Made by a program: the position numbers and the translations under genes. A stretch of 34,011 nt of DNA from an uncultured Lachnospiraceae bacterium. GTDB lineage: Bacteria > Bacillota > Clostridia > Lachnospirales > Lachnospiraceae. Location of the stretch: positions 1-34,011 of the forward strand of contig CAJUGG010000048.1 of assembly GCA_910585995.1 (NCBI GenBank). Reading direction: 5' to 3'. The notes beneath the pieces were generated by a model. It was not told where the DNA came from. It searched no databases and saw only the letters and a list, made by a program, of their open reading frames with translations. Below are positions 23,710 to 32,323 of this stretch, piece by piece (the stretch's first letter is position 1; each line of letters starts with the position of its first letter).

Positions 23710-24354
23710 ATGATTATTGTTAAACCAACCATTGAGATTATAGACATGGCAGATTATGAGGATATGTTAAAGAAGATTGAGCGTATCGGGCGGGTCTGCT
23801 ACAAGAGCGAGGACAAGATCAGCGAGGGTTCAGCGGAGCGTTTTATTGCAGGGATTGTAAAGCGCGGACATGAATCGGTGATTGAGCACGAGAGCATCAC
23901 GGTCAAAGTGATCTGCGACCGGGGTGTCACTCATGAGATCGTGCGTCACCGGGTGGCCAGCTACAGCCAGGAGAGCACACGCTACTGCAATTATTCCAAG
24001 GATCAGTTTCAGAACCAGATCTCAGTGATCGATCTGGCGACGGGATTTTGTTATGATCTTAACAATCCGGCAGACGCCAAAAAATACCAGATCTGGTGCG
24101 AGGCGATGCAGAGCGCAGAAAACTATTATTTTCAAATGCTAGAAGCAGGGGCATCTGCCCAGGAGGCCCGTTCGATCCTGCCTAACTCCCTGAAGACGGA
24201 GCTGGTCATGACGATGAATCTAAGAGAATGGAGACATTTTATCAGGCTGCGCACCAGCAGCGCGGCTCATCCGCAGATCCGGGAGGTGGCAGATCAGATC
24301 CTGGAAGTCTTTGCAGAGAAGCTGCCGGTGTTTTTCCAGGATTTGAAGGGATAG
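23710..24354 (+). CDS. thyX: Flavin-dependent thymidylate synthase
   Basis: Makes dTMP from dUMP using methylene-tetrahydrofolate and reduced FAD. The signature RHR-x7-S is present at R79-H80-R81...S89 (RHRVASYSQESTRY). The N-terminal GRVCYKSEDKI and FIAGIVKRGHESVIEHESITV are typical, as is LPNSLKTELVMTMNLREWRHFIRLR near the C-terminus. At 214 residues it has normal length. It interrupts the B12 operon between cobT and cbiD, eleven bases from cbiD, and has the structured repeat B as upstream sequence. It has no direct role in corrin synthesis; a shared transcript would link DNA precursor supply to B12 gene expression. Confidence 0.95.
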   Translation: MIIVKPTIEIIDMADYEDMLKKIERIGRVCYKSEDKISEGSAERFIAGIVKRGHESVIEHESITVKVICDRGVTHEIVRHRVASYSQESTRYCNYSKDQFQNQISVIDLATGFCYDLNNPADAKKYQIWCEAMQSAENYYFQMLEAGASAQEARSILPNSLKTELVMTMNLREWRHFIRLRTSSAAHPQIREVADQILEVFAEKLPVFFQDLKG

Positions 24355-24364
24355 TACAGGACAC

Positions 24365-25513
24365 ATGGAGCAGTTTATCTATAAAAATCATCAAAGATTA
24401 AGATATGGCTATACCACGGGTTCCTGTGCAGCGGCAGCGGCCAAAGCGGCAGCTTTTATGCTGCTGTCGAAAGAAAAGACAGACTATGTGGATTTGATGA
24501 CACCTAAGCAGATCCCGCTTCATCTGCAGGTGCTGGATGTCTCTGTGGGGAGAGACTGTGTAAGCTGCGCCATCCAAAAGGATGCAGGGGATGACCCGGA
24601 TGTGACTAATGGGATCTTGGTCTATGCAGAGGTGTCCCGCTTGGAGGATGTAAGGGGCAATGAGATCCGTATTGAGGGCGGCAGAGGGGTTGGCAGGATC
24701 AAAAAGCCGGGCCTGGAACAGCCTGTGGGGGAAGCAGCCATCAATCGGGTGCCAAGACAGATGATCCAAAAAGAAGTACGGGCAGTCTGTGAGCAGACAG
24801 GCTATGAGGGCGGTCTTTTGGTGGTGATCTCCATTCCGGAAGGAGAAGCATTGGCGGCTAAGACGTTTAATCCAAGGCTTGGGATTATGGGGGGCATCTC
24901 GGTACTTGGCACCAGCGGGATCGTGGAGCCTATGAGTGAACAGGCGCTGATCGATACCATCCGGGTAGAGATCAGACAGAGACTCTCTGACGAAAACAAA
25001 GATCTGCTGATCGTGCCGGGAAATTATGGGATTGATTTTTTGGAGCAGTACGGACACGGACTATCTCTGGAAGATGCCGTCAAATGCAGCAATTTTGTCG
25101 GAGAGGCATTAGATGCTGCGGTGGAATACGGCGCAAAAGGAGTACTGCTTGTCGGGCATATCGGGAAATTTGTCAAGCTGGCGGGCGGGATTATGAATAC
25201 CCATTCTCACAATGCGGATGCCCGGATGGAGCTTTTAACCGTCCATGCAGCGCTTTTGGGCGTGCCTGTATCGGTGCTTGGCCGGATGATGGAGAGCGTG
25301 ACCACAGACGACGCGCTCGCCTGTCTTCAGGAGATACAGATGACAGAGCCTGTGATGGAACGCATCATGGAACGTATAGAATATTATGTAAACCAAAGAA
25401 CGCGGGAAAAGTTGGAGATTGGTGTGCTGACTTTTTCCAAAGTATATGGCATATTAGGAGAAACAAAAAAGGTACAAATGCTGGCCAGGAGGCTGGCCGG
25501 CAGACGGGGGTAA
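24365..25513 (+). CDS. cbiD: Cobalt-precorrin-5B C1-methyltransferase
   Basis: Methylates C1 in the oxygen-independent pathway after deacylation by CbiG. The N-terminal LRYGYTTGSCAAAAAKAAAF is the CbiD hallmark, with CAIQKDAGDDPDVTNGI, EGGRGVGRIKKPGL, INRVPRQMI, NPRLGIMGGISVLGTSGIVEPMS and the late VLLVGHIGKFVKLAGGIMNTHSH. At 382 residues it has typical length. It is unrelated to the other tetrapyrrole methylases in fold. The thyX gene lies 10 bases upstream and cbiG 13 bases downstream, all on the same strand. Its presence, with CbiG, marks this as the anaerobic early-cobalt route. Confidence 0.95.
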   Translation: MEQFIYKNHQRLRYGYTTGSCAAAAAKAAAFMLLSKEKTDYVDLMTPKQIPLHLQVLDVSVGRDCVSCAIQKDAGDDPDVTNGILVYAEVSRLEDVRGNEIRIEGGRGVGRIKKPGLEQPVGEAAINRVPRQMIQKEVRAVCEQTGYEGGLLVVISIPEGEALAAKTFNPRLGIMGGISVLGTSGIVEPMSEQALIDTIRVEIRQRLSDENKDLLIVPGNYGIDFLEQYGHGLSLEDAVKCSNFVGEALDAAVEYGAKGVLLVGHIGKFVKLAGGIMNTHSHNADARMELLTVHAALLGVPVSVLGRMMESVTTDDALACLQEIQMTEPVMERIMERIEYYVNQRTREKLEIGVLTFSKVYGILGETKKVQMLARRLAGRRG

Positions 25514-25526
25514 GAGGATTGAAGAT

Positions 25527-26582
25527 ATGAGAGCAGGAATCATAAGTTTTACCCAGCATGGGGCGGTTCTGGCACAGAGACTGGCAGAAGGACTGGCTTT
25601 ACAGGGGGTGTCCTGCGAGGCATGGGTAAAAAAGAAAGGAGAAGTGTCTGTAGAAGGAGTACAGGTGTTGCAGGATACTCTGCAGGCCTGGACAAAAGAA
25701 CAGTTTGTAACCAAGGATGTATTGGTCTTTATCAGCGCAGTCGGGATTGCCGTACGCAGCGTTGCACCATGGATACAGAGTAAAAAGACCGACCCCGCAG
25801 TGGTGGTAGTGGATGAACAGGGACATTATGCGGTCTCTCTGTTGTCAGGACATATGGGCGGTGCCAACGAGATGACACAGTTGTCAGCCAAGATCTTAGG
25901 GGCAGAGCCTGTCATTACGACAGCGACAGACCTGCATGGAAAATTTGCGGTGGACGCATTTGCGGCCCAAAGGGGTATGTATATGGACTCCATGCAGTAT
26001 GCCAAAGAGATTGCGGCCAAGCTGGTAGAAGGCGCGCGTGTGGGGATGCGAAGTGCCTATCCTGTGGAAGGAAATCTGCCAAAAGAACTGGATCTTTTGG
26101 GTAAATATGAACTGGGATTTACGATTGATATCCGTAAGGGAGAGCCATTTCCCCGTACCCTGCATCTGGTGCCGCGGATTCTGACGGTGGGGATTGGCTG
26201 CCGCAAAAAAAGCGACGGGCATCATCTTCAGCAAGTGGTAAAAGAGATACTAGAAGAATATGGGATCTTCGAGGAGAGCATCCAACAGATTGCATCCATT
26301 GATCTGAAAAAAGAAGAAGAAGGGATACTCGCGCTTGCAGACAGCCTCGGAGTTCCTTTTGTGACCTATACCTCCAAGGAGCTTTTAGAAGTAGGATTCC
26401 AAGAAGAGCTTCCGGAGTCAGAGTTTGTGCGTTCTGTCACCGGAGTTGGCAATGTCTGCGGGCGGGCTGCTCTTTTAGGGGCCAATGCCAAGCGGTTGTT
26501 GATCCCTAAGACGGTCTGCGGCGGCGTGACGGTGGCAGCGGCGGCCATGGATTATATCGTCTGTATGGAGGAAAGAAGATGA
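25527..26582 (+). CDS. cbiG: Cobalt-precorrin-5A hydrolase
   Basis: Opens the delta-lactone ring and releases acetaldehyde from cobalt-precorrin-5A. The N-terminal part has SAVGIAVRSVAPWIQSKKTD, VVVVDEQGHYAVSLLSGHMG and GGANEMTQLSAKILGAEPVI. TTATDLHGKFAVDAFA follows. The C-terminal CobE-like domain begins at VGIGCRKKSDGHHL and includes FVRSVTGVGNVCGRAALLGA and the ending VCGGVTVAAAAMDY. It is a stand-alone 351-residue protein, without the methylase fusion seen in some species. Its stop overlaps the next gene start by 4 bases (ATGA-type), and from here to btuR all genes overlap. Confidence 0.95.
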   Translation: MRAGIISFTQHGAVLAQRLAEGLALQGVSCEAWVKKKGEVSVEGVQVLQDTLQAWTKEQFVTKDVLVFISAVGIAVRSVAPWIQSKKTDPAVVVVDEQGHYAVSLLSGHMGGANEMTQLSAKILGAEPVITTATDLHGKFAVDAFAAQRGMYMDSMQYAKEIAAKLVEGARVGMRSAYPVEGNLPKELDLLGKYELGFTIDIRKGEPFPRTLHLVPRILTVGIGCRKKSDGHHLQQVVKEILEEYGIFEESIQQIASIDLKKEEEGILALADSLGVPFVTYTSKELLEVGFQEELPESEFVRSVTGVGNVCGRAALLGANAKRLLIPKTVCGGVTVAAAAMDYIVCMEERR

Positions 26583-28678
26583 AACCAGTCATTATATTTG
26601 CCGGAACGACCGAAGGGAGGATGCTCTCAGAGTATCTGGCGAACAGGCAGGTGAGCGTCATCGCATGTGTGGCGACGGAATACGGGGAGTCCCTGCTGCA
26701 TCCGATGCCCTGTCTGATGGTGCGCGCCGGACGGATGAACAGAGAAGAGATGGCAGCATTTATACAAAAAGAACAAGCATCGCTTGTGGTGGATGCCACG
26801 CACCCGTATGCGGTGGAAGTCTCCTTAAATGTATCCCAGGCATGTGAGCAGGCAGGAGCAGAATATATCCGGCTGATCCGCGAGTCTGATGCTGAGGGGA
26901 CAGAGGATGCAGTGCTGGTTGGTTCTGTGGAAGAAGCGGTGGAGTACCTGAAAAATACCACAGGAAATATCTTAGCTGCCACCGGGAGTAAGGAATTAAA
27001 GAAATATACCATGCTGCCGGACTACAGAGAACGTGTGTTCGCACGTGTGTTGTCCACGGGGGAAGTGGCAGTCTCTTGTGAAAAGCTGGGATTTTGCGGC
27101 AGACATCTGATCTGTATGCAGGGACCATTTTCAGAGGAGCTGAATACTGCTATGCTCAGGCAGTATGACTGCAAATATCTGGTGACTAAAGAGACCGGAT
27201 CAGCCGGAGGATTCCAGGAGAAGATCCGCGCAGCTAGAAATGCCGGGGCCAAAGTGGTCCTGATCCAAAGGCCAGCCGAGCAGGCGGGGTATTCCTATCA
27301 GGAAGTGACCGCAATTTTAGAAGAAAAGCTGCTAAAACAAGCCGGACAGGAGCCAAAGAGCAAGCAGTGGGACAATATGGTAATCTTAAAATCGGATGAA
27401 GAAGAACTGCCAGCAGAGCGGACAGAGCTGCCAAAAGAACTGACGGAAGACACCGCTTTAAAGAACGGGCGTGTGGTGACACTGATCGGGATTGGCATGG
27501 GAACCTGGGACGGCCTGACGCTTGAGGCTTCCAAAGCGATACAAAGAGCCGATGTGCTGATCGGCGCTAAACGGATGTTGGCGGTGGCAGGCGAGATTAA
27601 AAAGCCGGTGCACAGCGAGTACGACGCGCAGAGGATCGCAGACTATCTGGACGCCCATCCGGCATATACCCATGCGGCGGTGCTCTTATCTGGGGATGTT
27701 GGGTTCTACAGCGGGGCAAAGAAGCTGTACGAGGTGCTGTTACAGAGAGACTATGAAGTCATGGCGCTTCCCGGCATCTCTTCTGTCGTCTGTTTTTGCG
27801 CCAGGCTGCATCTTTCTTGGGAGGATGTCTGCCTGAAAAGTGTACATGGACGGTCGGCAAACCTAGTGGGAGCCGTGGCTGCGCATCCTAAGACATTTGC
27901 GATCCTGGGAACATCAGACAGTGTCATATCCATGTGCAGGGAGCTGCAGGAATATGGACTGAACCATGTGCAGATCCATATCGGAGAGCGGCTGGGCTAT
28001 CCACAGGAACGGATCCTGTCCGGCACACCGGCGCAGATCAGGCAGGGAAGCTATGAGGACTTGTGTGTGGTGCTGATCGAGAATCCAGAGTGCTTTAGCG
28101 GTGTGCGCGCCTGCATCGACGATGGGGAATTTGTCCGGGGCAAACCTCCCATGACCAAGAGCGAAGTCCGCTGCCTTTCGGTGGCAAAGCTTCAGCTGCC
28201 CAAGGATGCCGTCGTCTATGACGTGGGTGCCGGAACAGGCTCTGTGACGGTGGAGATCGCTTTGCAGGCAGCGGACGGCATGGTCTATGCCATTGAGAGA
28301 CAAGCAGAAGCCTGCTGGGTGATCGAACAGAATAAGAGAAAATTTCAGACCTCCAATATTCAGGTGATCAAAGGAAGTGCACCGGAAGCACTGACCGATC
28401 TTCCGGTGCCCACCCATGCCTTTATCGGAGGCTCTGCGGGCAATCTAAAGGCGATATTAGCGTGCCTGCTTGAGAAAAATCCGCAGATTCGCGTGGTGAT
28501 CAATACTGTGACCCTGGAGACCATCAGTGAGGTAATGGACTGTCTGAAGAGCCTGCCTCTGATAGAGGAAGAGATCTTGTCCATGAGTACGGCAAAAGCG
28601 AGAGAACTTGGCCGCTATCATCTGATGACGGGGCAAAATCCGATCTATATCATCACTTGCAGGGGAGGCGCCGTATGA
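26579..28678 (+). CDS. cobK-cbiE-cbiT: Trifunctional fusion: cobalt-precorrin-6A reductase - C5-methyltransferase - C15-methyltransferase/decarboxylase
   Basis: A 699-residue single open frame. CobK/CbiJ (about 1-255) begins VIIFAGTTEGRMLSEYLA and includes VVDATHPYAVEVSLN; it reduces precorrin-6A with NAD(P)H. A linker of about 40 charged residues follows. CbiE (about 297-505) has VVTLIGIGMGTWDGLTLEA, LSGDVGFYSGAKKLYEVL and LPGISSVVCFCARL; it methylates C5. CbiT (about 515-699) has PPMTKSEVRCLSVAKLQL and the SAM-binding VVYDVGAGTGSVTVEIALQ, then FIGGSAGNLKAIL; it methylates C15 and decarboxylates. CbiE-CbiT (CobL-like) fusions are common, but the added CobK module is less so. It overlaps cbiG and cbiA by 4 bases each. 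Confidence 0.95.
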   Translation: MKPVIIFAGTTEGRMLSEYLANRQVSVIACVATEYGESLLHPMPCLMVRAGRMNREEMAAFIQKEQASLVVDATHPYAVEVSLNVSQACEQAGAEYIRLIRESDAEGTEDAVLVGSVEEAVEYLKNTTGNILAATGSKELKKYTMLPDYRERVFARVLSTGEVAVSCEKLGFCGRHLICMQGPFSEELNTAMLRQYDCKYLVTKETGSAGGFQEKIRAARNAGAKVVLIQRPAEQAGYSYQEVTAILEEKLLKQAGQEPKSKQWDNMVILKSDEEELPAERTELPKELTEDTALKNGRVVTLIGIGMGTWDGLTLEASKAIQRADVLIGAKRMLAVAGEIKKPVHSEYDAQRIADYLDAHPAYTHAAVLLSGDVGFYSGAKKLYEVLLQRDYEVMALPGISSVVCFCARLHLSWEDVCLKSVHGRSANLVGAVAAHPKTFAILGTSDSVISMCRELQEYGLNHVQIHIGERLGYPQERILSGTPAQIRQGSYEDLCVVLIENPECFSGVRACIDDGEFVRGKPPMTKSEVRCLSVAKLQLPKDAVVYDVGAGTGSVTVEIALQAADGMVYAIERQAEACWVIEQNKRKFQTSNIQVIKGSAPEALTDLPVPTHAFIGGSAGNLKAILACLLEKNPQIRVVINTVTLETISEVMDCLKSLPLIEEEILSMSTAKARELGRYHLMTGQNPIYIITCRGGAV

Positions 28679-30069
28679 AGATACCGAGAATCCTTTTGAC
28701 CGCTCCATCAAGCGGAAGCGGCAAGACGCTGATCACCTGCGGTATCCTGCAGGCGCTGGTCAATCGCGGGTATCGGGTGGCTTCTTTTAAATGCGGTCCG
28801 GATTATATCGATCCTATGTTTCATGGAAAGGTGATCGGGACGAAATCCCGTAATCTGGACACTTTTTTTACCGATGCCAGGACTACGAGGCGGCTGTTTG
28901 TTAAAAATGTAACAGATTGCGACTTGGCAGTGGTGGAGGGAGTGATGGGGTATTACGACGGACTGGGGGGCGTACAGCTTGCGGGCAGTACGTATGATGT
29001 GGCGCGTACGCTGTCCCTTCCGGCGGTGCTTCTGGTCAATGCCAGGGGGGCAAGTCTGTCCCTGGTGGCTTCGATTAAGGGATTTTTGGAATACCAAAGA
29101 GACAGCCAGATCTGTGCCGTGATCCTGAATCAAGTGTCGCCCATGATCTATGACCGCTTAAAACCGCTGATCGAGCAGGAACTGGGAGTCAAGGTGCTGG
29201 GCTATGTGCCCAAATTAGAAGAATTGTCCCTGGACAGCCGCCACTTAGGGCTGGTGCTGCCGGGAGAGATCGAAGCTCTGAAGGAGAAATTACAGCGCTT
29301 GGCAGAGGTGCTGGAAGAGACGCTCTCTATAGAGGAACTGTTAAGACTCTGTGATGCCCATGCCGATTTTTCTGTGGAAGGAGATACCGGAAAGTCAGAC
29401 ATTCGACGGATTGCTCCTCTGCCGGACGGCACTTCTGTCCGCATTGCAGTGGCCAGAGATGACGCTTTTTGCTTTACCTATCTGGATAATCTGGAACTTT
29501 TAGAGGAGATGGGGGCAGAGCTTGTGCCCTTTTCGCCCCTGACAGACAGCATTTTGCCAGAGGGCGTCTGCGGGCTGATCTTAAGCGGCGGCTATCCGGA
29601 GCTTCATGCAAAGGTTCTGAGTGAAAACCGCTCCATGCGGGCTTCGGTCTGCGAGGCAGTCCGAGATGGGATGCCTTGTATCGCGGAGTGCGGGGGCTTT
29701 TTGTATCTGCACCGGGAGTTAGAAGGCGCCGACGGGGTCTTCTATCCCATGGCAGGCGTGCTGGAAGCAAAGGCTTACCGGACCCAAAAACTGGGCCGTT
29801 TTGGCTATATTACATTGACAGCGGCCGAGGATCAGATGTTAGGAGAGGCCGGCATGACGCTTCGCGGGCATGAATTTCACTATTGGGAGAGCGAGGACTG
29901 CGGAGACAGTTTTCATGCGCAAAAGCCTGTGGGAGACAGGGGTTGGGAGTGCGTGCATGGCACAGAGACGCTGTATGCAGGATTTCCACATCTGTTTTTC
30001 TATTCAAATCTGCAGGCGCCGTATCGTTTCTTAGAGCAGTGCAGGACATATGGAGGAAGAGGATGTTAA
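28675..30069 (+). CDS. cbiA: Cobyrinate a,c-diamide synthase
   Basis: ATP- and glutamine-dependent amidation of the a and c side chains. The N-terminal P-loop is ILLTAPSSGSGKTLITCGIL, followed by FKCGPDYIDPMFH and VVEGVMGYYDGLGG. The C-terminal amidotransferase shows LILSGGYPELHAKVLSEN and the nucleophile Cys in CIAECGGFLYLHREL, and HEFHYWE contains the catalytic-triad region. ATG 28675 is chosen because GGGGAGG lies upstream and it forms an ATGA overlap with the cbiT stop; a start at 28657 would lack this. The length is 464 residues, normal for CbiA. It overlaps cobU by 7 bases. Confidence 0.95.
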   Translation: MKIPRILLTAPSSGSGKTLITCGILQALVNRGYRVASFKCGPDYIDPMFHGKVIGTKSRNLDTFFTDARTTRRLFVKNVTDCDLAVVEGVMGYYDGLGGVQLAGSTYDVARTLSLPAVLLVNARGASLSLVASIKGFLEYQRDSQICAVILNQVSPMIYDRLKPLIEQELGVKVLGYVPKLEELSLDSRHLGLVLPGEIEALKEKLQRLAEVLEETLSIEELLRLCDAHADFSVEGDTGKSDIRRIAPLPDGTSVRIAVARDDAFCFTYLDNLELLEEMGAELVPFSPLTDSILPEGVCGLILSGGYPELHAKVLSENRSMRASVCEAVRDGMPCIAECGGFLYLHRELEGADGVFYPMAGVLEAKAYRTQKLGRFGYITLTAAEDQMLGEAGMTLRGHEFHYWESEDCGDSFHAQKPVGDRGWECVHGTETLYAGFPHLFFYSNLQAPYRFLEQCRTYGGRGC

Positions 30070-30593
30070 CCTTGATCACAGGAGGCAGCGGCAGCGGCAA
30101 ATCAGAATATGCAGAACAGCTGGTGCTACAGGGGCAGAAAAAACCTTATCTGTATATCGCGACGATGATTCCTTATGATGAAGAGTGCCACAGACGGATT
30201 GCCCGCCACCGAAGGATGCGCGCAGAGAAGGAATTTGATACACTGGAATGTCCGGTAAGGCTAAAAGAGGCAAAGGCTGCAGGCTATGGCACGATCCTTT
30301 TGGAGTGCATGTCAAATCTGGTGGCAAATGAACTGTATCAGGAGAATGGCGCCAAAGAGCGCTGTGTGGAAGAGACCTTAGAGGGGATTCACAAGATACA
30401 CAGCCAGTGTGAACATCTGATCGTGGTATCCAATGAGATCTTTGGCGACGGGATCTGGTACGACGAAGAGACCAGGCGCTATCAGCAGTATCTGGCCCGG
30501 ATCAACCGGGAACTTGCCGCTATGGCCGCCCAGGCAGTAGAGGTGGTCTATTCGGTCCCGGTACGGTATAAAGGGGATAAGCAGACAGTATGA
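30063..30593 (+). CDS. cobU: Adenosylcobinamide kinase / adenosylcobinamide-phosphate guanylyltransferase
   Basis: Phosphorylates adenosylcobinamide and then attaches GMP from GTP. The P-loop TGGSGSGKSEYAEQL starts at residue 6. The guanylylated His is probably His49 in RRIARHRRMR. TILLECMSNLVANELY and HLIVVSNEIFGDGIWYDEET follow the CobU order, including the usual Asn-Glu pair. The internal ATG 30063 is the right start because the protein then opens with the Walker A strand (MLTLITGG). A start at 29883 would read 60 residues of foreign frame. The length is 176 residues, typical of the family. Overlaps: 7 bases with cbiA, 4 with cobS. Confidence 0.95.
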   Translation: MLTLITGGSGSGKSEYAEQLVLQGQKKPYLYIATMIPYDEECHRRIARHRRMRAEKEFDTLECPVRLKEAKAAGYGTILLECMSNLVANELYQENGAKERCVEETLEGIHKIHSQCEHLIVVSNEIFGDGIWYDEETRRYQQYLARINRELAAMAAQAVEVVYSVPVRYKGDKQTV

Positions 30594-31357
30594 GAAAAAA
30601 AATATCGAACAGTTTTTTGATTGCATTTGCCATGTTTTCCAAGATTCCCATGCCGCAGGCGGATTGGGATAAGGAAAATATGAAATATATGATGTGTTTT
30701 TTCCCAGGGATCGGTGTGGTGATCGGGATTTTGGTCTATGGATATGGAAGGTTTTGTGCGTGGATGGATCTGGGCAGCCTGATGCGCGCGGCAGGCTTTG
30801 TGGCTCTGCCGGTGCTGGTGACAGGAGGGATACATCTGGATGGATTTTTGGATACGGTGGATGCGCTTAGTTCCTGCCAGCCGAAGGAACGAAAACTGGA
30901 GATCTTAAAAGACTCCCATGCAGGAGCTTTTGCGATTATCATGGGGTGCCTGTATATGATCCTGGCGCTGGGAGCGTTTGGAGAGTTGTCCATGGAAGCG
31001 CTCCCGGTGGTGTGCGTGGGCTATGTGGTGTCCAGGACGCTGAGTGGCTTCGCACTGGTGTATTTTCCCTGTGCCAATAAAAAGGGTTCTCTTGGCATGT
31101 TTGCGGATGCAGCGCAGAAAAGGGCGGTAGTGAGCGCTCTGACGGGGTGGCTGATCCTGAGTGCGGTGGCGGCATACTGGGTGCATCCGGGGCTTTTTGC
31201 GCTGCTCTTTGGGACGGCGGCAGTCATGTACAGGTATTATCATCATGTGGCGCTCAAAGAGTTTGGCGGCACGACCGGGGATATCGCCGGATTTTTTGTG
31301 CAGTTATGCGAACTGATGTTTGTAATTGTGTTGATGCTGGGAGGAAAATGGTTATGA
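30590..31357 (+). CDS. cobS: Adenosylcobinamide-GDP ribazoletransferase (cobalamin synthase)
   Basis: Integral membrane enzyme that joins adenosylcobinamide-GDP to alpha-ribazole. FLIAFAMFSKIPMPQADWD opens the protein. GGIHLDGFLDTVDALSSCQPKERKLEILKDSHAGAFA is its Asp-rich metal-binding region (H, D and D residues in HLDGFLDTVD). At least five hydrophobic segments occur, including FFPGIGVVIGILVYGYG, AIIMGCLYMILALGAFG, ALTGWLILSAVAAYWVHPG and LCELMFVIVLMLGG. At 255 residues it has normal length. It overlaps cobU by 4 bases and the cobU-like gene by 4. Confidence 0.95.
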   Translation: MRKKISNSFLIAFAMFSKIPMPQADWDKENMKYMMCFFPGIGVVIGILVYGYGRFCAWMDLGSLMRAAGFVALPVLVTGGIHLDGFLDTVDALSSCQPKERKLEILKDSHAGAFAIIMGCLYMILALGAFGELSMEALPVVCVGYVVSRTLSGFALVYFPCANKKGSLGMFADAAQKRAVVSALTGWLILSAVAAYWVHPGLFALLFGTAAVMYRYYHHVALKEFGGTTGDIAGFFVQLCELMFVIVLMLGGKWL

Positions 31358-31734
31358 TTTTGGTGACAGGTGGGTGCTTTCAAGGGAAAAAAGCATATGC
31401 ATATGAGAGATTTGCCATCTGTGAGGAGGAGGGGGTGGACGGGGCTGTGTGCCCGATGGAAGCATTGTATTCGGCAAGACTTTGTTATCATTTTCACGAA
31501 TATATCCGACGGATGATGGAGAGCGGGCAGGAGTGGTCTTTCGAGCGGCTAAAGAAAGAGAATCCGCAGATTGTCATAGTGACCAATGAGCTTGGCTATG
31601 GAGTGGTGCCTGTGGATGCCTTTGACCGGGCCTATCGGGAGAAGACCGGGCGGATCTGCTGTGAGATCGCAAAAGAGTCCAGCGAAGTCCATCGGGTGAT
31701 CTGCGGGATCGGGACGGTGATCAAACATGACTGA
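31354..31734 (+). CDS. Short CobU-like protein (126 aa) with altered P-loop
   Basis: The start at ATG 31354 has GGAGG about 9 bases upstream and an ATGA overlap with the cobS stop. The opening ILVTGGCFQGKKAYAYERF has the position and spacing of a CobU Walker A, but the final residue of GKS/GKT is Lys (GKK). The C-terminal half, IVIVTNELGYGVVPVDAFDR...TGRICCEIAKESSEVHRVICGIG, matches the C-terminal part of CobU (NEVG-G-VP, then EVHRVxCGIP). The central His segment of CobU is missing, so kinase/guanylyltransferase activity is doubtful. It may be a paralog that binds a nucleotide or helps another B12 step. It overlaps cobC by 8 bases. Confidence 0.75.
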   Translation: MILVTGGCFQGKKAYAYERFAICEEEGVDGAVCPMEALYSARLCYHFHEYIRRMMESGQEWSFERLKKENPQIVIVTNELGYGVVPVDAFDRAYREKTGRICCEIAKESSEVHRVICGIGTVIKHD

Positions 31735-32323
31735 GATCTTATTGATACGACATTCCCTTACGCAGGGCAATCTTGAGGGGCGTTATCTGGGCTGCCGGAC
31801 AGACGAGCCGCTTAGCAAAGAGGGCATTGCGCTCCTGAAAAAACACTCCTATCCCCTGGCGGACCGGGTCTATGCAAGCCCCTTGAAGCGGTGCATCGAG
31901 ACTGCGCAGCTGATCTTTTCGATTCCCAAAGAGCAGATGCTGCTGGTGCCCGCGCTAAGGGAATGTGATTTTGGAGATTTTGAAAATAAAAATTATCAGG
32001 AACTGGACGGGAACCCGGATTATCAGGCATGGATTGACAGCGGCGGGACGCTTCCTTTTCCCCATGGAGAGGCGATGGAGCAGTTTCAAAAGCGCTGTCA
32101 GGAAGGGTTTGCCAGGATTGTGAAAGAAATAACAGACAGTGCGGATAAAGAGTCACTGCAACGGGTGGCATTGGTGGTGCATGGGGGGACAATTATGGCG
32201 ATTATGGAGCGCTATGGGAGTCCGAAGCAATCATATTTTGACTATCAGGTAAAAAATGGGTGCGGCTATCTTCTGACACCTGTGGAGGGGACAGAATTAT
32301 GGAATTATCAATGCTTGCAGTAG
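31727..32323 (+). CDS. cobC: Alpha-ribazole-5'-phosphate phosphatase, histidine phosphatase family
   Basis: Removes phosphate from alpha-ribazole-5-phosphate (or from adenosylcobalamin-phosphate) in lower-loop assembly. Branch-1 histidine phosphatase: the RHG-type motif is R8-H9-S10-L-T (LLIRHSLTQGNLEGRYLG), followed by VYASPLKRCIETAQLIF and ALRECDFGDFENKNY, and the second His is about H152 in LVVHGGTIMAIME. At 198 residues it matches CobC. The assignment rests on context and family; phosphoglycerate mutase-like relatives with other substrates are possible. It overlaps the neighbours at both ends (8 bases upstream, 25 downstream). Confidence 0.85.
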   Translation: MTEILLIRHSLTQGNLEGRYLGCRTDEPLSKEGIALLKKHSYPLADRVYASPLKRCIETAQLIFSIPKEQMLLVPALRECDFGDFENKNYQELDGNPDYQAWIDSGGTLPFPHGEAMEQFQKRCQEGFARIVKEITDSADKESLQRVALVVHGGTIMAIMERYGSPKQSYFDYQVKNGCGYLLTPVEGTELWNYQCLQ

